A DNA stretch of 64,000 bases from Ailurus styani. Lineage: Eukaryota; Chordata; Mammalia; Carnivora; Ailuridae. A program made the position numbers and the translations under genes. This document shows positions 11,252-18,990 of this stretch, in pieces. Numbering within the stretch: position 1 is the stretch's first letter; every line of letters starts with the position of its first letter. The notes beneath the pieces were generated by a model that was not told the DNA's origin, ran no database searches, and saw only the letters and a program-made list of their open reading frames with translations. The stretch lies in assembly GCA_002007465.1 (NCBI GenBank), contig LNAC01000275.1, positions 1,932,637 to 1,996,636 of the forward strand. The letters run 5' to 3'.

Positions 11252-14200
11252 TTTTAGATTGTATTTATTTACTTGACAGAGAGCACAAGCAGAGCAGGGG
11301 AGTGACAGAGGGAGCGGGAGAAGCAGGCTGAGCAGGGAGCCCGATTCGGGGCTCGATCCCAGGACACTGGGATCATGACCTGAGCCGAAGGCAGACGCTT
11401 AACTGACTGAGCCACCCAGGCACCCCTTTTCCTTTTTTAAGTAAGCTCTGTGCCCAGCATGGGGCTTGAGCTCACACCCCTGTGATCGGGAGTGACATCC
11501 TCTCCTGACTGAGCCAGCTAGGTGCTCCTTACCTGTTCAGTGTCTTGACTGAAGCCAGATAGGTGAAAAACCACATGAATGGTAACATTGTATAGGATAC
11601 ACACATGAGTTTAAGTAAAACAGGACATCTGAGTAAGATCAGTACATTGTATCAAAGTTGATATCCCGGTCGTGATACACTGTAGTTTCAGAAAATACTA
11701 CCACTGGGGGAAAGTGGGCCAAATGTGCAAGGAATCTCTGCATTTTTTTTTTTAGATTTTATTTATTTATTTGACAGAGAGAGAGATCACAAGTAGGCAG
11801 AGAGGCAGGCAGAGAGGCGGAGGAAGCAGGCTCCCCGCTGAGCAGAGAGCCCGATGCGGGGCTCGATCCCAGGACCCTGAGATCATGACCTGAGCCGAAG
11901 GCAGAGGCTTTAACCCACTGAGCCACCCAGGCGCCCAGGAATCTCTGCATTTTTGCTTAAACTAGTGGGAATCTGCAAGTCTCTCATTTGAAATGAGAAG
12001 ACAAGCAGCTCCTAAAGCAGGGTCGAGTGAGGACTGGGTGCGCTGGCGAGCCTGAGCCAGAACGGCAGCGTGGCCATATCCTCCGAGCCGCGGCTGCCCA
12101 GCCCCCAGCCCCGTGCAGCCCACCTCGCTTCCCTCCTCGTCCCCGCAGCACGTGCCGCACATCCGCATCGACGGCTCCACCTCGTCGGCAGACCGCGAGG
12201 ACCTGTGCCAGCAGTTCCAGCTGTTCGAGAAGCACGCTGTGGCCCTGCTGTCCATCACCGCAGCCAACATGGGCCTCACCTTCACCTCCGCTGACCTGGT
12301 GGTGTTTGCCGAGCTGTTCTGGAATCCAGGGGTAAGGGACGCGGGAGACTCGAATTCCCCAGGTGCGCACGCGCTTGTTTGTGGGGCAGAAGGTGCTGGT
12401 GGCAGTTGGGGCAGACAGGATTTCCAGGAGCTGTCCCCAACACCAGATTTGTCTTCCATCTATTTCTGCTTGGCCTCAGAAACATGTTTCTACCTCCCAC
12501 GGGTCAGTCTTCAAAGACATGTTGGCCGGTTATTACGTCTTCATGGTAGTCTCCTAAGTAGTAGGATTATCGACTCCATCTTACCGAAGGGAATACTGAA
12601 GTTTTAGGAGGTCAGGAGGAATCTCAGGAGGCATGCCTCTGTGAGGAAATAGGAACACAATAGCTCGAGTGCACAGCTGTCCCCGAAGGGGAGCCTGTGG
12701 CCACAGCAGCCACAGCCCAGGCCGCTGGCCTTCCAGCCTGTGCCTCTTGTATTAATCATCACTGCGAGCTGCTTAGCCAATGCGGCCACAACGGATGACG
12801 GCCCGCCATGGGGGTTCCACTGGCTTTATCCCCTGAGCGGAGAGCTGTGAGAGCAGATATGTCATTGGCCACACAGGGCGCTGCTTCGTGATGGGTGGAC
12901 TTGGAGGCTGAAGGCATATATAAAAGAAACCATGCTCTTGGGCTTTGTTATTTATTATAGGGCTCACCACCATATTAAAGAGCCAGCCGACCCCTAATTA
13001 TATATGGCCTCTCCCTCAGTTGCGATATGTTTCTTTGGAGGGTCACAGTTTCTCTCCCGGTGAGAAGAATGGAGGCGTACCCGGCTTCCTTCATTTGCTG
13101 TTAGCTCGGCCTCCTAGCAGAGTCAGTGCTTGCAGTTCGTTCCTCCTTGCACCTAGTGCTGGGCCCACAGCTGACTGGCTGTAGGTTCTGTTCCCCTAGA
13201 ACTTGGGTTTGGTTTGGTTCTCTCTTGTGTTCGATGGCAGCTTGCTTGGAGGTAGAGGCTATCAGCCTGCTGACTTGGGTCATGGAGTGAAGCCCTCTGA
13301 GGAGGGAGGGTGTGCTGGGCTCAGGGGCAGGGGGCCGTGGGCTGTGGTGGACAGAACCCCTTCAGGCCTTGGCCCGCGTCCATCCTGATCCCCGGACCTT
13401 GCAGGTGCTGCTCCAGGCTGAAGACCGGGTGCACCGAATCGGGCAGTCAAGCTCCGTGACCATCCACTACCTCGTGGCGAGAGGCACAGCTGACGACTAC
13501 CTCTGGTATGGCTGGCCACGGGGGTGGAGTGAGGGTTGACACCAGTGATCTATTTCTTTCGCTCCCTAACTGCTTCCACTCTTGCTGATGTCTTTGAGGA
13601 CCCAGGCAGAGGACCCAGGAGTCATGCCCTCCCCCTTGCACCGCAAGCATGCCGGGCCTCCTTCACAGCATTCACTCATGGCTTGCTGGGTGAATGAGGA
13701 CGAAGGGGATGTGGCTCCTTTCCCACTGCCCTGAGACAAGGGAGCGGGGAGGTGACGGTGTGGAGTCTTAGGTGCAGCTTTGCTTGTAAGCCACTCTGCC
13801 CCAGCCATGAAGGCATTGCTGAGACATGGTGATGTCCCCCTCTGCCCCTTTATGCCATGTATTGGTACAGTAAGGCCATCCTGCAGGGCTGCTGTGGACG
13901 TTTGGGAGAAAGTGGCTCCCTGAGGGCCATGTAGTGCTTCCTTAGCAGAGCTGGGGTACAGTGTTCAACAGTATGGTTCATGTCTGATACCTAAGCAAAA
14001 AAATCTCCAAATGATCCTTCCCAATCCCATTTACCCCTTCCTGATTCTCAGTTTCTTGATTATCTCATTAGTTTCCACTGCTCATCTCTGTTTCCAGCCG
14101 TATGACTAAGGGGTCTTACCTTTGCCACGTATGTCGGTTTGTCCTACTGCTGTATCTTTGGATTTGTGGATTTGTGCACTGGGTACCAGGTGGAGAATTT

Positions 14201-17200
14201 TGTTGTAATGAGACATTTATTTCCTCTACATCTTCCAGTAGAAAGAATTTTGAACCTGATTTACTCAAACCCTAAATTGGTTTACAAGTGAGAGGAGGCA
14301 AATATTTGAGGTTGGGCGTTGGCACCTTGAGAGCTGCAAAGAAGTGGAACAGCGTGCCTCAGTCCCAAAAACACGGGGAGGGTATCTCCTTTTAATCAGC
14401 CCGCTGGTTCTGTGCAGCTTATGTTCACCACAGCTCATTTCTCCCCAACAGGCCCCTAATTCAAGAGAAGATTAAGGTTCTGGGTGAGGCTGGACTTTCT
14501 GAGACCAATTTTTCAGAAATGACAGAAGCTACTAATTACTTCTACAAGGTAACACCAGCAAATGGCTCCTTGCCACTGGGGTGGGGGAGGCATTCGGTTG
14601 TCTGCTCAGCCCCTGGGTCCTGAGAGAGAAGGTGTGAGTCACTCCTGTGGATCTCAGCCAGCCTCATGCAGAAAAGTGGCTTTACCGTAGCCCATCTGGA
14701 AACCAGAGTGTCTTCTCCTCATGGAACTGCCCAGAATCAGAGTCTGAGTGAAATCATCCAGACCTTCTAGTGACATGAAGACTAGAGAGTCTGAGGATCG
14801 GATCTTTCATTTACTGTGAGGTAGCAACTAAATGCTTCCTTCCAGATGTAATTATTGAGATAAATAAGACTCAGAAGTCATATTTTTTTTAAAGTTCTTA
14901 TTTAAGTAACCTCTACACCCAACGTGGGGCTTGAACTCATGACCCCCAGATCAAAAGTTGCCTGCTCCTCCAGCTGAGCCAGTCTCCCCCAGAGATTGTA
15001 TTTTTTAATGTAGAGTATAGCTTATTCTCCTAGATGTAAACAGTTAATAAGCTAATTTTAAAACAACCTTCTTTTTAAGCTTTTTAAAGAATTCTTTAAT
15101 TCAGTTGAATGATAAATATTTTCACAGAGCCTTGGTTATTATGTGCCCTTTGAAAAGAAGGAACCTTGTTTTTAAAGGATTCTCAACTTCTCAAACTCAA
15201 TAGTGAGTTCATTTAGAATTCATTTATTTATACTGCCTTTCACCTCACTCTGAATTAGTTAAGAATTTCTGCCTAAAATACAACTACAAGATAATATAAA
15301 TGCCGTTTATCAATACTTATTTTGATTAATCATTATTTCTACATTTTTTATTAAAGTGAAGCTGAAAATTTCATCAACTACTAGAAAAAGAAAATGTTGC
15401 CTCCTCGGAGGAGGTTAAAGCAAAAGCGGTTATGTCTCGCTGAGACAGCCTGCCTTCCCAGAGGGGAAGTGAAATACTAATCAGATCTTGGACCTTGCTT
15501 CCATTATCAGGCATGCTCTGAGAGCATAGTATTGTCACCACCATAATCAAATGCAGGTTAACACTTACTTTACTTGGAACAGGCTGCCTTATGGGGTAAC
15601 GTTTCCTTAACCTTGCGGTTGTTCAGACAGAGGCTGACGAGAATAATTCTAGAGGAGGATGTGTGGATCACAGGAGGCTGATCTTAATGACCTTTAATAT
15701 CACTCCTCATCGGAAAGGCTGGAATCCTGAAAGGCGAGGGAGTGTTGGGTGCAGGTACATTGAGTAATCCATGGAGTTCTCACAGGACTACTCCCACGGT
15801 CAGATTTCAGGGGCCTCCTATCACCAATGCGGGGGGGACAGGGGGAAGGCTTCTGTTAAGGAGCAGTGAGGAAATAGAGACCAGCTGGAATGACACCTGA
15901 TTGTAAAGGGGCTGAAAAGCCAGGGAAGCTACTTCTGCATTGACGAGGTCAACACGAAGGGGGTGGGGAGGGTGTCCAGGACATGATGAGAAAATCCTAT
16001 GAAAGGACAGACAGGGGCAGAAATCAGCCTGGCAGAGACCTGCCAGGGATTGAAACGAAGAGAGGCCTTTGTGGAAAGCACAGGTGAGCCACTGCCAGTC
16101 TGTGCAGGTACCGGGTGTTGTGGCCCGGGGAAATAGTGTGCCTGTGGAACATCACGGAGGAAACAAGATGGGAGACGCAAACTTGCTGCCAGTTTGATGC
16201 GTGAGACAGGCAGTCGGGATGCCCTGGTGATTGCAAGGCAGGGAGACAAGACCAATGTTGGTAGACACTCTGTGAAATGCATTCCTTTTCTCTGAGATCC
16301 CAGACCCCTACCTCCTTCTGCTTAGTTCAGATTGACATATATAACCTCATTTTGCCTGACTGTCTTTGGCATTTCCATGTGTGTGTGGATTCCCCGTATG
16401 TATGCCTATTAAATATGATTTTCTCCTGTTTAAAAAAAAATGTTGGTAGACCCTCAAAACCAGGCTTTTCTGAGAGAGTTGCTGATTTGTGGAGGTAGGA
16501 TTGAGAGGAGAGATGGCTTTTGCTTTTAAACTGCATTAGTTTAATGGAACCAGGATGTCAGTGGAGGCGTTGAAAGCACACCTGGATTGAAAGACGGTCA
16601 TGGTTGAGAATTCACACTCGGGAGAGACCAGCAAAGGGGTCATAGTGAGCCCATCGCATGCTCTGGTTGCAACCGCTGGCCATGATTTTAGCACTGCGCC
16701 ATGGCCGTCAGTGCACAGAAGCAGCTCGTGGGCCTTTTGATCATTGGCAGATTTTAGATAGTCAGAAACAAGAATGGGAATCTGCTTCTCTGCCCAGGAT
16801 GGGTATGTTTTATCAACCACTCCGAAAATTAGGTGTAAGCCCTGGCTGAGCACACGGGTTTGGCAGTTGAACTGCAACTTAACTAAGCCCTCAGTAGAGA
16901 AGGGCTTTGCAGGAAGTGAGAGCTTGGGAACTATTTCAATACCAGTTTGGAAGGCTAAAAGGAAGAAGACATTTCCAACACAAATTATAGTTTGAGAGCA
17001 GTTTGAAATTATTGCCCTCACACCATTTCTTCTCCCCCCCACCCCTTTCCTTTACTCCATGAGCAGCAGAGAAGAAACGATGTCAGGCAGTAAGGCCGCC
17101 CTGGTCTGCAGCACCTGATGTGGTAAAATGTGCAGCTCCCACCTCCGGACCTCCTCCCCAGCCACAGTGGCACAGGGAGAGTCGGTGATGGAGCCTGCAT

Positions 17201-17463
17201 TGTAACTTCCTTGTTTTCCCTCTCTGATGAAGGACCCAAAGCAGCAGAAGATCTATGACCTCTTCCAGCAGTCCTTTGAGGAAGAGGGAAGCGACATGGA
17301 GCTCCTGGAGTCCTTTGACCCCGGAAGTGCTTCTGGCGCACCTGGAAGTGATTCCCAGGACCTGGGAGACACGCTGGATGAAATCACATCGACGGGCAGC
17401 CCCGTGAAGAAAAGGAGATTTGAATTTTTTGATAATTTTGACAGCTTCACCTTTCCCCTATAA
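961..17463 (+). CDS. SMARCAL1: SMARCAL1 (HARP) annealing helicase, 3' part of the gene: last six coding exons, final 261 codons
   Basis: SMARCAL1 is a nuclear SNF2-family, ATP-driven annealing helicase. It is brought to stalled replication forks by RPA, rewinds single-stranded DNA and reverses forks; loss causes Schimke immuno-osseous dysplasia in humans. Coding exons seen are 961-1031, 4391-4493, 12149-12331, 13405-13505, 14452-14548 and 17233-17463 (stop TAA 17461-17463). All have AG/GT boundaries and the reading phases join without a break (783 coding bases, 261 codons). The joined piece covers most of helicase lobe 2, with LVFAHHKVV, the arginine-rich HIRIDGSTS segment, motif [11 protein letters not shown] and motif [13 protein letters not shown], then a linker and an acidic tail ending [14 protein letters not shown]. 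The RPA-binding N-terminus, the HARP domains and ATPase lobe 1 (Walker A/DEAD-type box) lie upstream. No frameshift or stop is seen. Family assignment rests on recognising the protein sequence; confidence is high. Confidence 0.97.
2315..2700 (-). mobile_element. MLT1-type LTR (ERVL-MaLR), fragment
   Basis: The stretch matches the complement of the mammalian MLT1 LTR: GGCTGCT-TAA-AATACCATAGA, TTGGGTGGCTT, AGAGGCTGAGAAGTCCA, GGGCCCTCTTCCTGGCTTGC, ATTCATGAGGGCTCC. It is an old solo LTR with no coding capacity. The subfamily cannot be fixed by eye. Confidence 0.8.
2760..2925 (-). repeat. MIR SINE fragment
   Basis: GGCCCCATTTTTAAAATGCAG followed by GAGTCACACAACTAGTAAGTG is the complement of the MIR core and tail, moderately diverged. 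Confidence 0.55.
4391..4493 (+). CDS. SMARCAL1: SMARCAL1 coding exon
   Basis: The 103-bp exon lies between the acceptor ATGCAG (ends 4390) and the donor GTAAGC (4494). After completing the split Ile codon it encodes 34 residues, [17 protein letters not shown] then [17 protein letters not shown], and ends in phase 0. LVFAHHKVV is the start of the conserved lobe-2 helicase core (motif IV region). Confidence 0.96.
4743..4950 (+). mobile_element. SINEC (tRNA-Lys SINE)
   Basis: Starts GGGGCACCTGGATGACTCAG, includes the TCATGATCCCAGGG box and the CT-rich region, and ends AATAAATAAAATCTT plus poly-A. Imperfect target duplications (aactaggatcca / agctaggatcca) flank it. Confidence 0.93.
5435..5645 (-). 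mobile_element. SINEC with internal GT/GC expansion
   Basis: Reads T-run, AAGAGAAAGAGAG at the left and ACTGAGCCTCCTGGGCACCC at the right, so it is a reverse-strand copy. Its CT-rich part has been replaced or expanded by an alternating purine-pyrimidine run (GTGTGTGCACGCGTGTGC) at about 5459-5505. Confidence 0.9.
5650..6825 (-). mobile_element. Old L1 (L1M) 3' part, reverse strand
   Basis: Complement of L1 ORF2 and 3' region: GATCTTTCCATGTAGTAC, TTATCCATTCTCCTGGTGAGG, TTTGGAAATATTCTTTATAAATTC and TTTAATTTTTACTTCAG resemble reverse-strand L1M. There are many stops and indels. Boundaries and subfamily are approximate. Confidence 0.65.
6826..8035 (+). mobile_element. Old L1 (L1M/L1ME) ORF2 and 3' part, forward strand
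   Basis: Sense L1 ORF2-like sequence: caattcaaataaaaatgcca, then GTGCTTCCAGATATTAAAAT, and from 7680 the L1ME 3' pattern CAATTTGGCAGTAACTTAAG and CTAAGGAAATAATGAAACC. It is not intact. Pieces at about 9205-9415 and 10165-10345 look like continuations split by later insertions. Confidence 0.65.
8058..8264 (-). mobile_element. SINEC, young, with clean target duplication
   Basis: A T-run with AAAGATTTTTATTTATTC at the left and CTGAGCCACCCAGGCGCCC at the right. Flanked by the 15-bp repeat cctcagcagaggttt (about 8043-8057 and 8264-8278), the sign of a recent insertion. It sits in the old L1ME. Confidence 0.95.
8291..8833 (-). mobile_element. Carnivore L1, inverted 5' segment
   Basis: Complement of the end of carnivore L1 ORF2: TTCATCCTTTCTGATGGCTG, TTTCCACAG-T-TTGTCTATTG, GGGGTAAATACCCAGTAG, TTCATGTCTTCTGCCCATTT. 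It belongs with the sense segment at 8834-9175 as one insertion with a 5' inversion. Small frame breaks are present and nothing intact is encoded. Confidence 0.88.
8834..9175 (+). mobile_element. Carnivore L1, 3' end in sense orientation
   Basis: Starts TGAGTGAAATAAGTCAAGCA, runs through TATGGTTTCACTTATTTGTG and CATGGAGCACTGGGTGTTTT, and ends TAACATAACATAATAAAAAA, the carnivore L1 3' terminus with an A-rich tail. Confidence 0.9.
9205..9415 (+). mobile_element. L1ME fragment
   Basis: CTCATACATTGCTTATTGG, AAAGCAATTTGACGATAAT and CTAAGGAAATAACCAAATTT resemble the L1ME 3' region in sense orientation. Probably part of the same old element as 7680-8035. Confidence 0.5.
9420..9948 (-). mobile_element. 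L1M 3' region, reverse strand, holding a SINE fragment
   Basis: TAATAGCTTTATAGAGATAA, AACTGCATGTGAAGTGTACAG, then TTATTGCTGAGTAGTATTC and TTATCCATTCACCTGTTGATG are the reverse strand of an L1M 3' end. A truncated SINE (9507-9603) lies inside it. Confidence 0.75.
9507..9603 (+). mobile_element. SINEC, short or truncated copy
   Basis: The tRNA-like head only: TGGGTGGCTCAGCTGGTTA through CAGACTTGTGAGTTCAAGCC. The CT-rich part and poly-A are missing. Confidence 0.75.
9950..10150 (+). mobile_element. SINEC
   Basis: GAGCACCTGGGAGGCTCAG at the head, TCATGATCTCAGGG box, CT-rich part, and AAATAAATAAATCTTTAAAA at the end. Older, with several substitutions. Confidence 0.92.
10165..10345 (+). mobile_element. 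L1ME fragment
   Basis: TAATGAAATAGTATACAGAC, AATAGTCATGTTTTAGAAAG and GAAAAGCAGGATATAAAACT match the L1ME 3' region in sense orientation. Confidence 0.6.
10393..10577 (+). mobile_element. SINEC, slightly 5'-shortened
   Basis: Begins GCACCTGGCTCAGTTGGTTA (part of the head is lost), with TCATGATCCCAGGG and CTCCCTCTGCCTGCCG. It ends AAATAAATTAAATCTTT plus A-run. Confidence 0.92.
10640..11075 (+). mobile_element. L1M 3' region, forward strand
   Basis: GCAGATGTTCATAGCAGCTTG, CACTGTGGTACATCCACACC and ATGGGATACTCAGCAGTAAG are the sense strand of the L1M 3' end. The element resumes at 11530 after a SINE and microsatellite block. Confidence 0.75.
11088..11256. repeat. Pyrimidine microsatellite, (CTTTT)n then (CTTT)n
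   Basis: About 170 bases of almost pure T/C: first TTTTC units, then TTTC units. It abuts the T-run of the reverse SINE at 11257, so it most likely grew from that SINE's A-tail. Open frames of Phe/Leu/Ser here are artefacts. Confidence 0.97.
11257..11426 (-). mobile_element. SINEC
   Basis: TTAGATTGTATTTATTTACTT at the left; ACTGAGCCACCCAGGCACCCC at the right. Reverse copy whose tail became the neighbouring CTTT tract. Confidence 0.94.
11427..11529 (-). mobile_element. Short SINEC-related SINE (head only)
   Basis: TTTTAAGTAAGCTCTGTGCC, GCATGGGGCTTGAGCTCAC and CTGACTGAGCCAGCTAGGTG: the older, roughly 100-bp tRNA-derived class without the CT-rich body. Confidence 0.8.
11530..11960 (+). mobile_element. 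L1M 3' end, continuation
   Basis: GTGTCTTGACTGAAGCCAG, then CAGTACATTGTATCAAAGTTG, ACACTGTAGTTTCAGAAAA and ACCACTGGGGGAAAGTGGGC are the distal L1M 3' end. It is interrupted by the SINE at 11743-11936. Confidence 0.75.
11743..11936 (-). mobile_element. SINEC, young, with clean target duplication
   Basis: T-run then AGATTTTATTTATTTATTTG at the left, CCACTGAGCCACCCAGGCGCC at the right. The 18-bp direct repeat aggaatctctgcattttt flanks it, so the insertion is recent. Confidence 0.96.
12149..12331 (+). CDS. SMARCAL1: SMARCAL1 coding exon with SNF2 helicase motif V
   Basis: This 183-bp phase-0 exon encodes 61 residues. The acceptor CCCCGCAG ends at 12148 and the donor GTAAGG starts at 12332. It carries [16 protein letters not shown], and motif [11 protein letters not shown] followed by [14 protein letters not shown], the classic SNF2 lobe-2 sequence. 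The exon is strikingly GC- and CpG-rich compared with the other five exons and with the transposon-filled intron before it. Long open frames on both strands here are side effects of that composition. Confidence 0.97.
13405..13505 (+). CDS. SMARCAL1: SMARCAL1 coding exon with SNF2 helicase motif VI
   Basis: The 101-bp exon follows CCTTGCAG (ends 13404) and is followed by the donor GTATGG (13506). It encodes [18 protein letters not shown] then [15 protein letters not shown] and two bases of a Trp codon. [11 protein letters not shown] is motif VI, with the arginine finger that completes the ATP site in SNF2 proteins. Confidence 0.97.
14452..14548 (+). CDS. SMARCAL1: SMARCAL1 coding exon
   Basis: The 97-bp exon follows CCCAACAG (ends 14451) and is followed by the donor GTAACA (14549). 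Its first base completes the Trp codon of the previous exon. The remaining 32 codons read [20 protein letters not shown] then [12 protein letters not shown]. This is the helical segment just past the helicase core. Confidence 0.96.
14882..14991 (-). mobile_element. Short SINEC-related SINE
   Basis: TTTAAGTAACCTCTACACCC, CGTGGGGCTTGAACTCATGA and CAGCTGAGCCAGTCTCCCCC: a reverse copy of the short class. Confidence 0.8.
17233..17463 (+). CDS. SMARCAL1: SMARCAL1 terminal coding exon with stop codon
   Basis: The acceptor TCTGATGAAG ends at 17232. The exon encodes 76 residues and stops with TAA at 17461-17463. It starts [19 protein letters not shown], continues through an acidic, serine-rich stretch, and ends with a basic-aromatic motif [18 protein letters not shown]. 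The KKRR run could act as a nuclear localisation signal (inference). The 3' UTR begins at 17464; its end is not certain. Confidence 0.96.
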   Translation, partial: DPKQQKIYDLFQQSFEEEGSDMELLESFDPGSASGAPGSDSQDLGDTLDEITSTGSPVKKRRFEFFDNFDSFTFPL

Positions 17464-17720
17464 AGGGTGGGGGGGATTAAAAATCATGGACATAAAATCA
17501 GGTGTTTTGTTTTTAAAGCTTGTGCTCCTCTTGACGTTACAGCAGTGCTGGCGTCTGACTCCAGCCTGGCGAGTTACCAGGCCACGAGGCAGCATTTCCG
17601 CTCTGGCCTTTCTGTGCGGGTCTGCTGTGGTCTTAACCTTAGCTTTTCTGGCTGAGAAACAGAGACAGCAGATTGTAGTAGTGATAATTCATGTTCTTTA
17701 AGTAACGAGGTGCTTCCTGT
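17464..17720 (+). other. SMARCAL1: SMARCAL1 3' UTR, end not determined
   Basis: Sequence after the stop codon must begin the 3' UTR. The nearest polyadenylation-like hexamer is ATTAAA at 17476-17481, very close to the stop. The next AATAAA (18341-18346) lies inside a hAT transposon. I cannot choose between them, so the right boundary is only nominal. Confidence 0.5.
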
Positions 17721-17749
17721 AAAAGCCCTGAAATCTGGATTTTTAAAAA

Positions 17750-17880
17750 ATGTATTGATTCAACAAATATTTGTAGAGCACCTGATATGTGCCAGGCAGT
17801 GTTCTAGGTGCCGGCAGTAATTTCCTAAAAGAGAGCAAGCTCCTTCCTTTGCAGAAGTTATATCACAAGCGAGAGAATAG
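17750..17880 (-). repeat. L2 LINE 3' end
   Basis: TTCAACAAATATTTGTAGAGC, ATGTGCCAGGCAGTGTTCTA and GGTGCCGGCAGTAA are the complement of the L2 3' end. Confidence 0.8.
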
Positions 17881-17929
17881 TTCTACATCCTACAAAGAAA
17901 AGTCAAGTGAAGGAGGTCAGGGTTTAGAG

Positions 17930-18261
17930 CAGGAGGTGACAAGCTTTTTCCGTCAGTAGTCAGACAGTGAATATATTTGGCTTTGTGAGCCAGGTTGTCT
18001 CTGTTGGAATGCCAGCTCTGCCGCTGTAGGGCAAAAGCAACAATAGGTAATCCAGAAACAAATGATTATGGGTCTTTTCCAGTGAAACTCTGTATGGACA
18101 CTGAAATACGAATTCATACAATTTTTATGTGTTGTGTATTTTTATTCTTTTGATTTACTTTCAACCATTAAAAAATGTGAAAACTGTGCTTCATCCAGGG
18201 GCCATACAAAAGCCAGCAGTGGGTAGGATTTGGGCTGCAAAGCATAATTTGCTAATTCCTA
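17930..18261 (+). mobile_element. Non-autonomous hAT DNA transposon, element 1 of a pair
   Basis: Begins CAGGAGGTGACAAGCTTTTT and ends GCATAATTTGCTAATTCCTA; the two ends are imperfect inverted repeats. The interior (CAGACAGTGAATATATTTGG; CTCTGCCGCTGTAGGGC) matches a common mammalian hAT family also present at 56338. The 8-bp repeat GTTTAGAG lies on each side (17922-17929, 18262-18269), the target size of hAT elements. Confidence 0.85.
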
Positions 18262-18269
18262 GTTTAGAG

Positions 18270-18600
18270 CGGCTCCGTCCAACAGAAATAGAACACAAGC
18301 CACAGATGTGAATTTAATTTTCTAAAAGAGTATTTTAAAAAATAAAGAAGGATCAAATTAGTAGTATTTTCTTTAACTCAGTATCTTCAAAATATTGTCA
18401 GTTCAACATATAATCACTATTAAAAACTGGGAAACTTTCTATTACATTCTCTGTCTCTCTTTTTTTTTTTTTCCATGCTAAACCTTCAAAATCCAGTGTG
18501 TAATTGATGCTAACAGCACCTTCCAGTGTGGACTAGCCAATGTCAAGTGCTTTGTTTCAAGTGCACTTGTGGCTGGTGGCTCCTGTGTTGTCCAGCGCAG
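18270..18600 (+). mobile_element. Non-autonomous hAT DNA transposon, element 2 of a pair
   Basis: Begins CGGCTCCGTCCAACAG and ends GTGTTGTCCAGCGCAG, an imperfect inverted repeat. The interior (AATTTTCTAAAAGAGTATTTT; CAACATATAATCACTATTAAA) is a second old mammalian family. Flanked by GTTTAGAG at 18262-18269 and 18601-18608, so it shares its left target copy with element 1. Confidence 0.82.
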
Positions 18601-18800
18601 GTTTAGAGAACAGTGAGGGGTGCGGGGTATCATGTGGGGAGATTATAGGTCATGTCACTGAAGAGACAGACAGAGGCCAGATGATGTGGGGCCCCTAGGT
18701 CGTGTAAGGAATCATTTAATTTTGAACGTGAAGCCACCAGCTGGTTTTGAACAGGGATATGAGGCAATCTGATTATGTTTTTTAAAAAAAAGATCCCTCC

Positions 18801-18990
18801 AGGGGCACCTGGGTGGCTCCGTCTGTTAAGCAGCTGACTCTTGATTTCGGCTCAGGTCGTGAATTCATGATCATGAGGTCAAGGGTTCCACTCTGGGCAT
18901 GGAGTCTGCTTGACATTCTCCCTCTTCCTCTGCCCCTCCCCCCACTCACACTCTCGCTCTAAAAAAAAAAAAAATCTTTAAAAAATAAAT
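18801..18990 (+). mobile_element. SINEC
   Basis: Head AGGGGCACCTGGGTGGCTCC, body with TCATGATCATGAGG, tail AAAAATCTTTAAAAAATAAA. Flanked by aaagatccctcc (18789-18800 and 19000-19011). Confidence 0.93.

Larger units (their letters stand above)
4494..12148 (+). other. SMARCAL1 intron of 7655 bp, filled with nested transposons
   Basis: Nearly the whole intron is transposon-derived: SINEC copies on both strands, L1M/L1ME pieces in both orientations, a carnivore L1 with a 5' inversion and a long CTTT tract. The interruptions indicate layered insertions: old L1M/L1ME first, then old SINEs, then younger L1 and SINEs. Confidence 0.85.
12332..17232 (+). other. SMARCAL1 introns between the last four exons
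   Basis: Introns 12332-13404, 13506-14451 and 14549-17232. Apart from one short SINE (14882-14991) I recognise no repeat or RNA gene. A reverse-strand open frame of 168 codons (16536-17042) lies in the last intron and looks like chance. Confidence 0.75.

Noticed and set aside
11027..11331. Phe/Leu/Ser-repeat open frames in three frames
   Set aside because: Translations of the CTTT/CTTTT microsatellite.
11962..12459. Reverse-strand open frame of 165 codons
   Set aside because: It is the antisense shadow of the GC-rich SMARCAL1 exon and its flanks; no family resemblance.
16536..17042. Reverse-strand open frame of 168 codons in the last SMARCAL1 intron
   Set aside because: No recognisable domain, promoter or splice structure; chance length for intronic DNA.
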